64,000 nt of DNA. It comes from Sextonia rubra. Taxonomy: Eukaryota; Streptophyta; Magnoliopsida; Laurales; Lauraceae. Positions 33,481 through 46,357 of the stretch are shown here, piece by piece; the stretch's first letter is position 1; each line of letters opens with the position of its first letter. The DNA lies in NCBI GenBank assembly GCA_037013555.1, contig JASUAD010000024.1, positions 8,438,221 to 8,502,220 on the forward strand. Direction: 5' to 3'. The notes below the pieces were generated by a model, which was not told the DNA's origin, did not search any database, and saw only the letters and a list, made by a program, of their open reading frames with translations. Made by a program: the position numbers and the translations under genes.

Positions 33481-36080
33481 TTTCATGCATATCATACATT
33501 TTTGCATTGATTGGAGCGTAGAAATAGGCTTAGGATTGATTTTAGAATTAGGAATCATTAATTGCAACGTTTATTTATTTTTGTTATTTATTTCATTATT
33601 TTTTCCTTTTGTAAAGTTGGAAAGGACCTAACCATATTTTCTCTCTTTGGATTCAACCTTGTACTCACTGGGATACTACTACATCGATACTCTACGCTCG
33701 GAGCTTTTCCAATCATGTTTTTTGATGTCATTGTCGGGAAGTGCCATTTGAGGTGACTTTCGACTTTCTTGGGTTGAGTGAGTTTGCAAATTATTTATTT
33801 ATTTTTTAAATGTAGGAGATGCATGTATAATTGGATTACCGCCCTAATCGCGTTAGGTCTTGCATGGAATGTTAGAAAATCACTAAAAAAATTTCTAAGT
33901 AATTCCTAAAAGGTATTGGTTTTCCAAAACTTTTCTTTTTCTTTCTTTGAAAAATCACATTTAAGTAAACTCTTTAGGAAGAGAGCACACCCATGACTAA
34001 AGACTGCGTTCTTTGGTTAAACTCAATGTCCGTAGTGAAGCCTTTGTCCATGAAAGGGGGATAACTTGACTATTCAAGGAACTGGTCCTCTAAACTGGTC
34101 CATTAAGTACATCCTACTACTCCCTGGTGACTGATCTGGTTGAGTCTTGGCTTCTTAAGTGTGAGTTGGCAACCTACGTGTAACTCTTGACTTAAGGGTA
34201 TTAGGTGGTTCCTAGTCTAGTTGCATTTATTTTTTCAAAAAAAGAAAAAAAAGCAAAAAGAAAAGAAGAGAGGGAAAAGGTGATTTCAACAATGGACCAA
34301 TGGGCACCCACAATTAAGAGGAAATCAATTTAAGGGCAAACAATGGAGCAATTACACGAACAAGCGAAAAACAATGATTTTCATCAAACTACTTGTTCAC
34401 TTGGATCGTATGGATGGAAATGGCTGACCACCGTGGCCATGATTACAAAGAGGGGTCCATGGAAAATTTCAATGGAATGATGATCAAGGGTTATGAACCA
34501 ACAGGGGTCCCACTTAACTACCCATACCCCACACAGTCATTCACTCCTCACAATATGGATGTGGGATTACTATGGCAGGTAGAATCAACAATGAATAAAT
34601 GGCCTTGCCATAATTTCATGGGTAGCGTGTGTAGCCCAAATTGATATTATCAATCATTTTCTAATTGGCATGATGGGCCCAATATAGATAATGTTCACTA
34701 TCTCCAAAAATTTTCTCTGGTTACATCTTACTAATCATATGAACCTTATGATCTGCCTCTGCTCGAATGATCATATGCACCACCGCTGCTGTCAAAACCT
34801 TTGGAGGAATCTTTTGAGGATATACTATCGAAGTTCATGCAAAGAACCATAAAATCCTTTTGTAAACTAGCATCTTTGGTTAGTCAAATTGTATTTTAAT
34901 TAGAAAAAGAAAATAAGACCCTTGGAAGTGAGATAGCAATTCATCCAGATGCTCCATTAATTATTGAAAATTCAATGGATATGGATCACATAAATACGCA
35001 ATGGATTTCTAAGGGTGCACATTAGGATATGGATGTTGGCACGAGGCATGAACTAGAAGATGACCCATAGGAGCCCTTGTACTCCACTTTTCCACGGTAT
35101 CACCCATTCCACTATCTTAAAGAAGAGACTCTACCCATCTATATAGACCCTTTCTATGATTCATACTCCTCTAATGACATGTCATGTTTCCAAAAATTTG
35201 ATAATCCCATGATTAAAGAAACCGCGAAGTTTCCCCATGAGTGCCAAATGAAACATTATAATCGGGAGGATGATGCCATTTTCCAGTTAATAGAGATTTT
35301 GAAATCTAGTGTTAAATTCTTTAGCAACTCTGATGATCCAATGCTTATAGAAATTTCCCATTCATTTTCTAACCCTTTTTGGTATTCAAACAAACTTCTG
35401 GAATTGGAAAAATGTGGTACCATTCAGACCTCTGAGTATGCCTTTACGGAAACCTTTAAGCCTGTGCCTATTGTGACTATCGAAATAAAGCCTTTGTGAC
35501 TATCGAAATAAAGCCTATAGAATTTATGACACGGGAGGATCTAGGGCCACCTAGCTATTCATTTCAACCTTTTTTCTTCTATTTCAAAGATCCATTTTTA
35601 AGGAAGGAGGAAGAATTTTTCGTATTGGTCCTTTCTTCACAGATTTTTGTATTGGTCCTTTCTTCACACATTAAATAGGAACATGCAATCCTCATTTTCA
35701 CAGTGCTTCAAGTTCACATGGTTCATTCATTATTTGTGCTTCTTATTAACTGTATGGAGGAAAATTTCATTTGGGTTCCACGTAAATCCCATGGCTTCGG
35801 ATCTAGTAGTGTAGGTTTCGTTTTGCATTGTAGTGCAGACTTTTATTTGGTAGAATGGCTTTTTGTACTTTTTTTTTTGTTTTGTCTAACCTTGGACAGG
35901 GAGCTCTAAGAAAAAATCTTCGTATAACTTTTCTCTAGGTTTTGTCTAACCTTGAAGATCTTTTTCTGTTACTGTTTAACCCCTGCACATTTATTTTTCT
36001 CATGTTACATTATCATTCTATTGCATTACATGCATGACATTGAGGACGTTGTCTACATTAAGTTGGAGGGGTGGGAGACC
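33480..36080 (+). mobile_element. Truncated non-autonomous LTR element, relative of 56,361-64,000
   Basis: The end of an LTR (GATACTACTACATCGATACT up to about 33,715) is followed by a decayed tRNA-Asp type primer site, TGATGTCATTGTCGGGAA (33,723-33,740; the usual form is TGGCGCC then GTTGCCGGGGA). A leader follows, then the ORF (34,292-35,678), then a TTGGAGGGGTGGGAGA purine tract near 36,062-36,077. Layout and sequence follow the element at 56,361. Most of the 5' LTR and the whole 3' LTR are missing or unrecognised. Confidence 0.65.
34292..35678 (+). pseudogene. Unassigned ORF of the non-autonomous element, copy 1
   Basis: The likely start is the ATG at 34,292, by alignment with the ATG at 59,239 in copy 2. 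The frame is broken by several stops and a short duplication near 35,485-35,515 (TGTGACTATCGAAATAAAGC twice), which also shifts the frame. Conserved blocks are YPYPTQSFTP...MDVG..WQ (about 34,520-34,590), a possible coiled-coil stretch (34,830-34,900), FPRYHPFHYLKEETLPIYI and DPFYDSYSS (35,085-35,180), and FMTREDLGPPS...KDPFLRKEEE (35,520-35,615). No zinc knuckle, protease or RT is present. The Pro/Tyr-rich stretch followed by a helical segment is reminiscent of the C-terminal Gag of Athila/Tat elements. That link is inference. Confidence 0.6.
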
Positions 36081-37909
36081 CGTTGCAAATTATGATGAAT
36101 GCAAGGATTCAAGTCCACATTCAGGCATTCAAACACACAGAAAAATGGGACATAATTATAGATCATCATTAAATTCCCTTTATTTACATGGGTTCAAATG
36201 CTCTGACCTCCAGAAGCAAATTGTTTACAAGTTTTAGAAGATCACAGTCCCTCCCTTTGGACGCAGATGTAATCCAAACTAAGTTAAAAAGATGAGAATT
36301 TTGAATTACTTGAAGCTTTTGGAAAAAGTGCACAAAATAGAGGGCGGGGGTCAGAGACCGTGGTCTCAGTCATTGACTATCAATGGCCAAATTTCTCTAC
36401 TTCACCCTCCGATTTGCTTCTGGACCTCCTTCAAAGTACTACAAACTATGTTCTTCAAACTTTAATCATGTAAACAACAACTTAGAAGGCCAAATCCAAT
36501 TCCAAAATCACCTATGATCTTTGAAAATAACCACTTTAATTTGTTGACTACTTTTTTGCAAATTGGAAAAGGATGCAAAAAAAATGGTCAAAGTTGTGTC
36601 ATTCTAACCCTATGAATTTCAAAGGTTAGAATGGTATCAATAAGAACTTCACTGCAACTTCTAACATAACCATGACCCTTTAAGTGGGAAAATCAAAGAA
36701 GAGAGCAAGGTTTCATCCTTTGAATTTGCCATGTCCAATTAAAAAGCCTTCATGTACTTCCCAAGACTTAAGAAAGACTCCCTTCACTTGCAGGCTTGCA
36801 GCCATGGCCTCACCTTGAGATGGTGAGAGCTGGAAAAGAACTTAGGTGTTGCAGAAGATGCTCTTGGTGAAGAATCCTTTTGAATCTTGGCCAAACTATT
36901 GCCAAATGCTTATGTATAGAATGCCTAGAGAGTGGAGAGAGTCCAAAGACTCAAGTGTGTTTTTTTATAGACTTTAGAGGGAGTTTGGGTGGTTTCCAGT
37001 ATTTAAAATTTGAAATAAAGTGGAATAACCACTTGAAACCATCTAAAACCACTAGCAGGTGATAGTGATTGTGAGCTCACAGTCATTAAAAGTAGCACAT
37101 GCAGGTTTTTACCCTTTGGGGCTGATCCTTGTTGGTTTAGGGGCCAAATGTCTAAACGTCACAAAATTTTAAAAAATGTTTTCTAGCACTATTTTGAGCA
37201 TGTCACATACGTTTCATCATGCTTTGACCTCTAGAATTTGGTCAACTCTCCTTTTGACTTTTCTTGAAAGTGGACCATTGCTTTAGTTGTTTGGGGCCCA
37301 AATGACATATGATGATCTTGAAACTTTGAGAAGTTGATATCAGGGAAACTTTAAAGGCTTTATACAAATTTCATGTAATTTTAGTAACTGTCTTTGGCTT
37401 CCCATAACTGAATTTCATGCAAATTGCCACAGTTACCTTCCTGCCTTCCATATATTCTTATCATGTTATCACATGTTATGATATCTACTGTTTCCTTATA
37501 TTGCTATTGTTTACCGTAATATGTCAATTGACACTATTTTGTTTCAAGTTACAAACTTAATGAGATGATTGTAAGTCTTGCCAAGCAAGCATGACACACA
37601 CGCATGTAAGATATGTTCTTTTTATCCATTAACTCATGGAGTGCACTGTTGAGCTTCAGCTATCATTAGGCTCGAAGGAGCTAAGTATGAGTTCAAATTA
37701 CTTTATATTTGTATCCCTAGTACAGTAGTCTATATTGGAGTAATTAAATCGATGCTCCTTGGGTAATCAGATTAGCTACCTGATTCTCGTGATGCACATG
37801 TACATTCTCTTTGGCAAGTATCTAGTTCTGTGGTTGCCAATTGGCAAGTATGTTTTATGTTACATTGATTCCTTATATTCATGGTTTTTCATATTCTAAT
37901 GTGCCTATT
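36081..37909 (-). other. Unassigned; promoter-like sequence on the minus strand
   Basis: No coding region was found. On the minus strand a TATA-like TCTATAAAAAAAC (about 36,961-36,973) is followed by CT-rich sequence (CTCTCTCCACTCTCTAGG). This is the usual form of an LTR promoter, so part of the stretch may be a minus-oriented LTR. No TG...CA pair with a target duplication could be fixed. From about 37,560 the sequence may already be LTR of gypsy copy B. Confidence 0.3.
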
Positions 37910-38654
37910 ATTTGATCAATGAATCTCTTTCAATTCACAAGTCTTTATTTCCAATTAATACAGCACGCTATTTTCTATTACTTGCCTATTTTTGTTGAAT
38001 CGTTGTATTCATGGTGCTATCCTTGCGTTGTAAGAACCCCAAATAGTGAACCAACTATCAACTTTGTCATGGAGAAGACCCCGCCAATTCCTTTTGGAAT
38101 AGATGAGTGGGCTCTCGGTGATGCCTTTTGTTAGATGTCTATCGTAGTGTGTAATGGGTTTTCGGGAATATAGGGCATGAGACTCTGGTTGGCTCATTTT
38201 ACTCATCATCCTGATGAACTTCTTAAACTTATGTTTTATATACTATTGCCATGTATTATCTTGTCTATAGACTATTGAGTTATGTCATGTACTTATGCAC
38301 TTGAGCCCATGTCACAGGCAAACTTTCCTTTAGTTTTGAATGTTGGACATTTAGACTATGCATGGTTTATGGTATTAAAAGACTTAATTGAACTAGGTTT
38401 TATTATGAATTGATTAAGCAAGTACTTCTTTATGATCAATACCATCACACGTTATGTAATGTGTATGATATGCACTTAGGTTCCACAAATTTTTTAAAAT
38501 TACATGTGTTTATGGATCTTCTTCACACGTGATCCCTACGGATTCTCTTATGGCAGTTCATATGTGCCATGTTTTAGCACGAATTGCTTTGGGAGACATG
38601 TGCTACATCGCCGGCATATCCTAATTACCCTAATCTCGGGCCCGGGACGTGACA
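37910..38654 (+). repeat. 3' portion of the 5' LTR of gypsy copy B
   Basis: It aligns throughout with 27,660-28,391 and ends GGGCCCGGGACGTGACA, a canonical CA end. Ten bases later the primer site starts. Because copy A's 3' LTR begins at 33,121 with no second 5' start seen in between, the two copies may share this LTR. Confidence 0.75.
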
Positions 38655-38664
38655 TATGTAAGTA

Positions 38665-38675
38665 TGGTATCAGAG
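38665..38675 (+). other. Primer binding site of gypsy copy B (tRNA-iMet type)
   Basis: TGGTATCAGAG matches the start of the plant initiator-Met primer site. It lies 10 bases after the LTR end at 38,654. The following bases (ATTGAAC) no longer match well. Confidence 0.8.
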
Positions 38676-38799
38676 ATTGAACAATTATCTCAAAAGGGGT
38701 TAAGTCCCACACTAGTTTAGAGTGGAAAGCGACATATTTAAGCACTTGATTATATCCCAAACTCTTTACTCTTGTCAAGAGAAAAACTATATATTATCA

Positions 38800-41700
38800 T
38801 GTGGGAAAAATTATAAATAAAAACAATGGTTTTTAGCACTTGTTTATTAGGTTAAAAACCACAGTGCTACACTCTTGTTTTTTTAACCTAAAAGTTTAAA
38901 GGAAAATAAACCTAAAATCAACTTTCGTTAAGGACCTCTCCCATTTCGCAAGTCTTCTATAAAACCCAACTCCTGCGCAGACCTCTCCCTCTCCATAGAG
39001 CACAAATTAGTCATCTCCTCCTCATCTCCCAGCAAACATTTGGCACACGGGCATTGCCAGGTTCTCTCGAGTCACCATCACAGGTACAATCTCTTCTTAT
39101 TTTCCTTATACCCCCTCCTCTTTTTCTCTTTGTTTTTGTATTGCCAAATTAGAAAATTCAAGTCATTTCCCTAATAAGAGGAATCTGTTAAGTGATAAGG
39201 CTTTGTAATCCATTTATCAGTTTTTGTTCTTTTTCCATTCCAATTACAGATCTGTTGAAATTTTCGATATGTTTGGATTTTAGGTTTTTGTTGTATGGAT
39301 TTGGATTTTCTTATTCCATTCTGTAGATAAAATCACAATCGTGTTTGGTATCGTTGTTGGGTTCAGTGTTTTTGATTGGATAGCCTTTCATAGTACTACG
39401 TCTGTAAATCTCAGTTACCCGTCTCTTTTTACTTAGTTTCCAATTATTCCTTCTACTACTTTCTTCCTTCTAGACCTAAGAAAGAAGTGAAACTATTCGG
39501 TTGGCACTATCTTTTTAAAATCTGAAGGGTTCAAATGCATATTCACGTTCTTGTGGGACATTACAAAATTTAAGTCCACTATGGGTTGACTTCTAAAAAA
39601 AATATGACAAAAGTACTAAAAGAATTCATGTATTTTTTTACACAAAAGGGCCCACTTTCTCAAACATAAGTGGGCCCAAGTTTGAAAAAAAATCAAGACG
39701 AAGTGGTTATGATCTGCCATATATATTTGGGTGTACAGAGAATGTAAAGGGAGCTCATGAATTGTGTGGAATCTCACCACATGGGGCCTCCACATATTGC
39801 TCTATTTCACACATATAGTTTGGCCACAGGTGAATCACCAATTGAGGGCCATGTTTTTACTTAAACGTAGAATCTTTTTTACAGTTGCATGGAAGAATAG
39901 TGTAATAGACTAAAATGCATTTGAGTTGTGATCATCGTTACAGGTTTTCATTGCTTGGAGTAAGTGGACTGTACAGTGGGCCCAAGTTTGGCATTGAGGT
40001 TTGTTTTATTTTGCCTTCCATTCTTTTTATATACTTTGCATCATAATGATCATCATCATCCACCATTCTGTTTAGGTACCATGAATAGTTGTAGGCCTTG
40101 TTGACCTATTTGACTTGTCAGCTTTAGATCCCTTTGCCTCAAGATAAGTAGACTGTTGATGGCATTGGGCAGATAGTTGACTATAAAAACTTGACACACA
40201 AAACTGGTTTACTATTTTTTTAGAGGTAGTACTCTACCTACACATCATAGTTGAGAGTCAGTAGAAGAAAACCGTGATGATTATCATCTTTCTTTTTTGG
40301 CAAATATATTTAGGTCTAACCTGAAATTCAGCTTCCTATTTCCAGCACCATTCATCTCTAGTACAATGCAAGGTGATAGGTAGAGGAGTAAATCTCCTTC
40401 AATTAAGGAGAAAATCTAAGCAACATAGGTACCACACTTCCCCTCATCATGCCACTGGGTGGCAGCTTATTTTAGATTTATCGTTGAAATTATATTGGGT
40501 GTATAATTACTTTTTCTAGTCCCAATAGCTTTTGTTTAATCTATCTTTACACCTTTTTTTAATCTATATTTTCATGCATTTTAGTACAATTTAAAATATG
40601 TGGTGATAGGAGATAAGTCATACGAAGCTTCCTTTTCTGCATCAACATCTATGACTCCTTAAAGTTGTTCTTGTGCAAGTATGTATCGCTTATTTTCATT
40701 TATTTCTCACTTATTCAGTATTTCTCATTATAGTCTCATTGATTGTTACAAATTTACAATAGGTACTCTTACTCATGTTGCCTTTGGCATTGATGGTTAA
40801 CCTATAGGGCCTAATTCGACGATCTTCAACACACATATAGGTATGTAACAAGGACAAATGTTCCACCCAGCTATACCAGCTGGAAAAAAGTAGATGCTTT
40901 TAAAGATCAAGTATGCGATCTTGTATTTGTGAGTGTTTTGTACAATTATTACTATTATTTATAGATAGTAATTTGATGTGGTACATGCAAGAGTTAAATT
41001 ATTTTTTGTATTTTACACAATGTTAATATGAAGTTTCAGCATGCCACAAACAATATGTGTTGAAGAAAGCAAATGATAGTTGGAGGGATTGAAAGTCATT
41101 TCTTCATCATAATATCTGTGATAAATATGCCATATATGCATAGAGGAAAGCTCATGTCCCCTTACATGTCAAAGAGGAAGATTGGAAGTCAGTTGTAGAC
41201 ATGGAATCAATGGAAAAGGCCCAAGCCTCCAGGGAAAAAAGTAGGATTATTAAATATCCAAGATGGTTTCCCCTCACACTCTCGAAAGAAAGGGACAGGC
41301 TAGGGTGGTGGATATATAGTAAGTGTAATGTTTATATCATGTTTAATTTACATATGTGTTTTTCAAATACTTTAAATGTTATATCTTCAATTATTTATAG
41401 CCACAAGAAAATCCGAGTGAGGAGGTCACTTGTACAAACCAATTTTTCAAAACTCATGTTAGGGACAGATCCGTTTCTAGCCTGAAAGTCGTGGAGACCT
41501 TTTTTTTTATTATTTAAATGCATTTTATATCATTCAATATGTTGTAGACAATATTTTTTTTATGAGTATGGATATCATAGTGTTGCACTCATTTTTTATA
41601 TTCTGTATTAGGTATAAGTTGAGTTTTGGAAGTGTATGGTTGAGTATAAATCGAATTTATAGTTTTTATGGGCAATAGAGTGTTCTTATAAGGTGTTTTC

Positions 41701-42915
41701 TTTATTTATATGTACCCAATAGGTTGTAGAAAAAATTCAAATGCCTTTTGGTTAAGGGAAGACTCTACTGTAACTTTTAAAAATATTTTTTATTTGAGAA
41801 TTTTCATATGCCTATTATTTATCATACATTTCATAGGATGCTGTTAGAAGTCTTCATGAGGCTAATAGATCTCTTGCACAACAAGATCTTAATAATGACT
41901 TGGTTGCAAAAGTATTCATTTAGTTTTCTTTTTTATTATAAAGCCTAACAAGTGTCAATTTCATATTTATCAAAATATTGACACCATCTTATTTTATTTT
42001 TGCATGGATCATTAGTCTTTATTCTTAGCTATAGTATTTATTTTTCATATATTCTAGATCTTTATAATTAAATAAATAATATCTTGATTGATGAAGTATT
42101 GACACTATTTATTTCTAATAATGTTATAGGCTTGTAATGAATCAACACGTCAAAAGACTCAGACAGAAGAAGCATGTCCACAGACAAGATTAACTCAGCA
42201 TCAAATGATACATTTGGTTGATAAGGATGTTTGTGTTGTTTATGGGACAATGATTGGTTTGGTGCTTGACTATCTAGAATGTTATAGGATTGTCGTGGAT
42301 GAGAATCTTAATTATTTGATCCAGTTACTTAGTGGAGATAAAATTTTTGGAGATCTCACATTGAGCAATATGATTGATTTGCCCATGTACAAAACTTTAG
42401 ATTAATTTCATTTGACTTTATTGCACTTTCGACTTTAGTGTAAATTTTTCTCTTGGAATGACTTCACTTGAAGCATTTGGTTTTTTGTATTGGATCAAAT
42501 TTTAACTCTAGTAACTTTAATTATGCTAATTGATGATTGTTTGTATCTAAGGTGTTATTGTTTGTATCTATGGTTGGAATATCATTTACATATATTGAAT
42601 TGATGATTATATAAATTCCATATATAGGTATTTGGTTATTAAAAAAATGGAAAAAATGACACCTACTAACACTTGATAATTTAAAGAAGACTCTAGATGC
42701 ATCTTAAAAACAATGGCTTTTACAACTTGATAATTTTTTGAAAAGTCTTTTTTTAATTAATAATTTATTTAAAAAAACAACGGTTTTCAAAAAAAGAAAA
42801 AAAAGCTACTGGCACTTGAAAAAATGGTAGCATGAAATACTTGTTAAGCTAAGACTTACATGATGGTCATGAACACTTGTTTTTGAAAAGCTACACTAAT
42901 ATTTACGATGGTCAA
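38800..42915 (+). mobile_element. Ptta/En/Spm (CACTA-type) element inserted in gypsy copy B
   Basis: Between the PBS/leader and the gag remnant of copy B lies about 4.1 kb that is absent at the same place in copy A. It starts with AGCACTTG/AGTGCTACACT motifs (38,848-38,885). A promoter-like 5' region with TATAAAA (about 38,960) and CT-rich sequence follows, and then the transposase-like frame. It ends with AT-rich subterminal repeats (ACACTTG, ACGGTTTTCA). Neither a CACTA terminus pair nor a 3 bp target duplication could be fixed, so the edges are approximate. Confidence 0.55.
40760..42403 (+). pseudogene. Plant Ptta/En/Spm transposase-like (Transposase_24 type) pseudogene
   Basis: Pieces read in order. 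VAFGIDGQPIGPNS-like and IFNTHIGM lie near 40,780-40,850, followed by WKKVDAFKDQVCDLVFV-like. At 41,040-41,290 come QYVLKKANDSWRD, FLHHNICDKYAIYA, HVPLHVKEEDWKSVVD, MESMEKAQASREKSRI and an HTLGRKGQAR-like segment in a shifted frame. An intron-like AT-rich gap spans 41,320-41,400. Beyond it come weakly coding pieces up to QHQMIHLVDKDVCVVYGTMIG (42,200-42,260) and a stop at 42,403. The order (GxNA-like block, W(K/R)xxK, V..E.W..LV, S.KSK..R, HT.G.K...R) is that of the Transposase_24 / Ptta/En/Spm family found in plants. Several stops and frame changes make it non-functional. The C-terminal third is repeated at 26,430-27,640. Confidence 0.65.
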
Positions 42916-45900
42916 AGCGAAAGTTTCATGAAGATTGCTCACTATATCGACACTAAGACTTACATGATGGCACTTCTCCTTCCAAAAGAGGGGAGGTTTC
43001 TCACATTGAAGTACAATTTCATGAAGATTGCTCGCTATATCCACACTTTCACCTAGCTTTCTCGTTTTGCTGAGGATGTGATCGGTATTGATGAAAAGAA
43101 AACTGAAAGGTTTATTGAGGGGTTGCGACCTTCCCTCATGGGCCATGTCATTGAATTTTAGAGGCTTGCAACTTATGAGGATGCCATCAAGAGAGCCTAT
43201 GCAGCAAAAGTACTTGAGCAGAAGATGTAAGCAAGCTAGCCTAAGAGAAATGTTCAATCTTCAGGGAAACATCATCAGCAGCTTAAGAAGCATATGAGCG
43301 GTGGCCATAGCATTGGTGTAGGCAAGCCAGTTTGCAACCATTATGGAAAGTGCCATGCAACAAGTGCTTATTGGAAATCGATGGGAGCATGATTTGGATG
43401 TTGTTCCATAGACTACGCAATGTTGGATGGTTCCATAGACTACAAAATGTCGGATTAGACCAATAGGAAGACGGATTTTCGTGCCCCTAGCAATACCAAC
43501 AGCTTATCAAAGTTGCTTTGCTAGCCCTTTAACAAGTCAAGCAGTGCCAACTCCCCTGAGATCGTAATAGTAGCTACCTAGATAGGCTTAGAGGCAGGGA
43601 CAACTGAGGTAGGGCCGACCAAGGTCACAACAAATAGGGTGTGCTTACACAGTGATTCATGCAGAGGCAAATGCAGTGGAAAATGTTTTAGAAGATAAAA
43701 TCTCTATCTTTGATGTTAAAGCTATAGTGTTGTTTGATTTTGGATCAACTCACTTGTTTGTTACTCTGCATTTCAAGGGTGATCTTCAGGAGCCACCAGC
43801 ACAACTACCTTATGTTTTTACTATCACTACCCCTGTTGGCAAGAGGGCTGTTTGCAAGGTCTTTTACACTAGATATAGATTTCAAGTGGGCGAGTTCTAG
43901 ATGCCAGCAGATCTAATCGTGACAGTGATGCATGATTTTGATGTGATCCAAGGCATGAATTGACTACCATAGTACAGGGCCTATGTAGACTGTTTCCACA
44001 AGACCATCACATTTAAGGTGGATGAGGCCAGTCCTAGTGTCGTCTTCCAGGGTATGTGGATTGAGCACTGGGATACCAGGATGATTTCAATGATTAGAAT
44101 GGAGTGACTAATCCGCAGTGGTTGTGAGGGATATATTTGCTTCATCTCTGAGAAGAAGCATCCCAAGAAGCTGGAAGAAACTCTAGTAGCTTACGAGTTT
44201 CCAAATGTATTCCCAGATGAGTATCCAAGATTCTACTGTCGAGAGAGGTTGACTTCTCTATAGAGCATGTGCTTGACACTGCTTAGATTTCTAAGGCCCT
44301 ATATAGGATGGCATTTGCAGAGTTGCATGAGTTAAAGGTTCAATTGTAGGATCTATTGTGTAAAGGTTTCATTCGTCCTAATATTTCACCATGGGGTGCT
44401 CCAGTGTTGTTCATTAAGAAGAAAGACGACACTCTTTTGATGTGTGTTGATTATAGGCAGTTAAATTAGATGATTATTAAGAATATATATCCACTGCCTT
44501 GTATTGATGTATTATTCGGTCAACTTCAATATGTAGTGTTCTTTTCCAAGATTGATTTGAGATCTGGTTATCTTCAGCTGAGGATTAGAAAGCAAGATGT
44601 TTCCAAGATAGCTTTTCGCACTAGATATGGGCATTATGAGTTCTTGGTCATGCCTTTTGGATTGATGAATGCCCCAGCAGTACTTATGGCTTTGATGATT
44701 AAAGTCTTTGCTTCTTTCCTTGACTAGCTCGTGGTAGTTTTCATTGATGATATTTGTCACAACCCGAGCCCAGGGTTCGGGGGTTAGCAAAAGCAGAACC
44801 TAATGACACACGTACTCCCGTGCCTGCACACGTAGACCGAGTCTAAATGCACACGCACAAGGGAACATTCACACGTGCCAAGCAAGTACGTGGAAGCTGT
44901 AAATATCAGAAACATTAAACTAACAATGCAAGAAAAGGATACAAAGGACGAACTGACATAATTACACATGAAAATCTTACAAAAAGAACAGAAGAATATA
45001 TACAATAATGACATGTCATGACCAATACAAGTCTGAAAATCCACACAAAACAAGACTCCAATGATGCATGCCAATAGCGCTCTCCCGTGGAGTGATCACA
45101 TCCACTCCTCTAGGCCTGATGGGGCCCCGGGGGTCTCATCTGGAGCCTGGCCGACCTGCGGGGGTTCGGCAGGGGGATCTGGGCCTGCAACACCAAAAAC
45201 AACTGTGAATACGAAGATTCAGCAAAGTATAAACCATAGCAAGTTAACACACGCTGTATCTAACAGAATAAAGAACATCATGTGATTAAAGAAGGCATTT
45301 TCGTATACTAGGCTGTCATGCAAGAAAGAATTATGCTATGTGAATCAATGAATACATACTGTGTACACGACTAGTGGCTACTACATTACCATATGCTCCC
45401 AAAAGAGGGATCTTGTAACATGCAAAGAACACCATTGTCCGGGCCAGGGTACAATGGGTCTCGGTTTCCTGGGGTCCGGTTCCCCAAGACAAAAATCCAT
45501 ACTGCAGCAGGCCATATAACTATACCGAATTCACCCCGTCGGGATCCTAAGGCTGAGGCTAAGTAGTGCCTGACCATACGGAGTCAATCATGAAAATCCT
45601 GAGTAGATCGTGATAACATATCATACGTGCAGATCTGTGAGTGAGCATATCATACATGCATACTCAGGGTAAACAACCCAAAATGTGAAAGCAACGAAAC
45701 ATACGTAATCATGTAGAGTGTTGAGATCAATGATCGAATGCAATATGTTATGCAACAATTCATGTGAAATAGAATCATCTTGCTTTACAAACCAATTCTA
45801 ATCTAATTATCCGGTGTTTCTAACCGTGCATGATGATGTAGCTTTAAGTTATTCGATACACCGTTGTCTAGTGTTGCCTTGAATCGGGCGGTGCACGAAG

Positions 45901-46097
45901 TCCCTTAAACCAACACCCATGGGGAGGTGCTTAACATCCAGATAACGAACATGAATGATTCGCAGCCCTCGAGATCATTCACGCGTAGTATCACATTCCG
46001 TTGGGCAAGTCTAGGTGCTCTACATTCTATTATGAAGGTCATATCGGTCTTTTCTTTACACCTATCCTTGTTTTTCTTTCCTTAGTCTAAGGTGAAT

Positions 46098-46357
46098 ACG
46101 GCTTAGCCGTGTGTGTGCTACGGCTTAGCCGTGTGTGGTCTACGGCTTAGCCGTGGCTGGGCCGTAGAAGGTCTGTCAGTTGCTGACTCTCAGTTATTCC
46201 AGAAAATGCACCCTGTATTGTTCTACGGCTGGGCCACGGCTGAGCTTCGGCTTAGCCGTAGGGCATTCCACGGCTTAGCCGTGCCCTAGCCGTAGAGGAA
46301 AACTGGGTTTTTCTCCTCTCTGGACTGTGAGTCGTAGGTGCTATACGGCTTAGCCGT
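46098..46357. repeat. ACGGCTTAGCCGT palindrome cluster, 3' LTR
   Basis: Full 13-base copies lie at 46,098, 46,120, 46,142, 46,270 and 46,345, with partial or altered ones near 46,154, 46,225, 46,236 and 46,248. Each can form a 6 bp stem. They are downstream of the TATA box on the minus strand and so in the transcribed R-U5. The same cluster is in the other LTR at 53,334-53,593. Confidence 0.9.
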
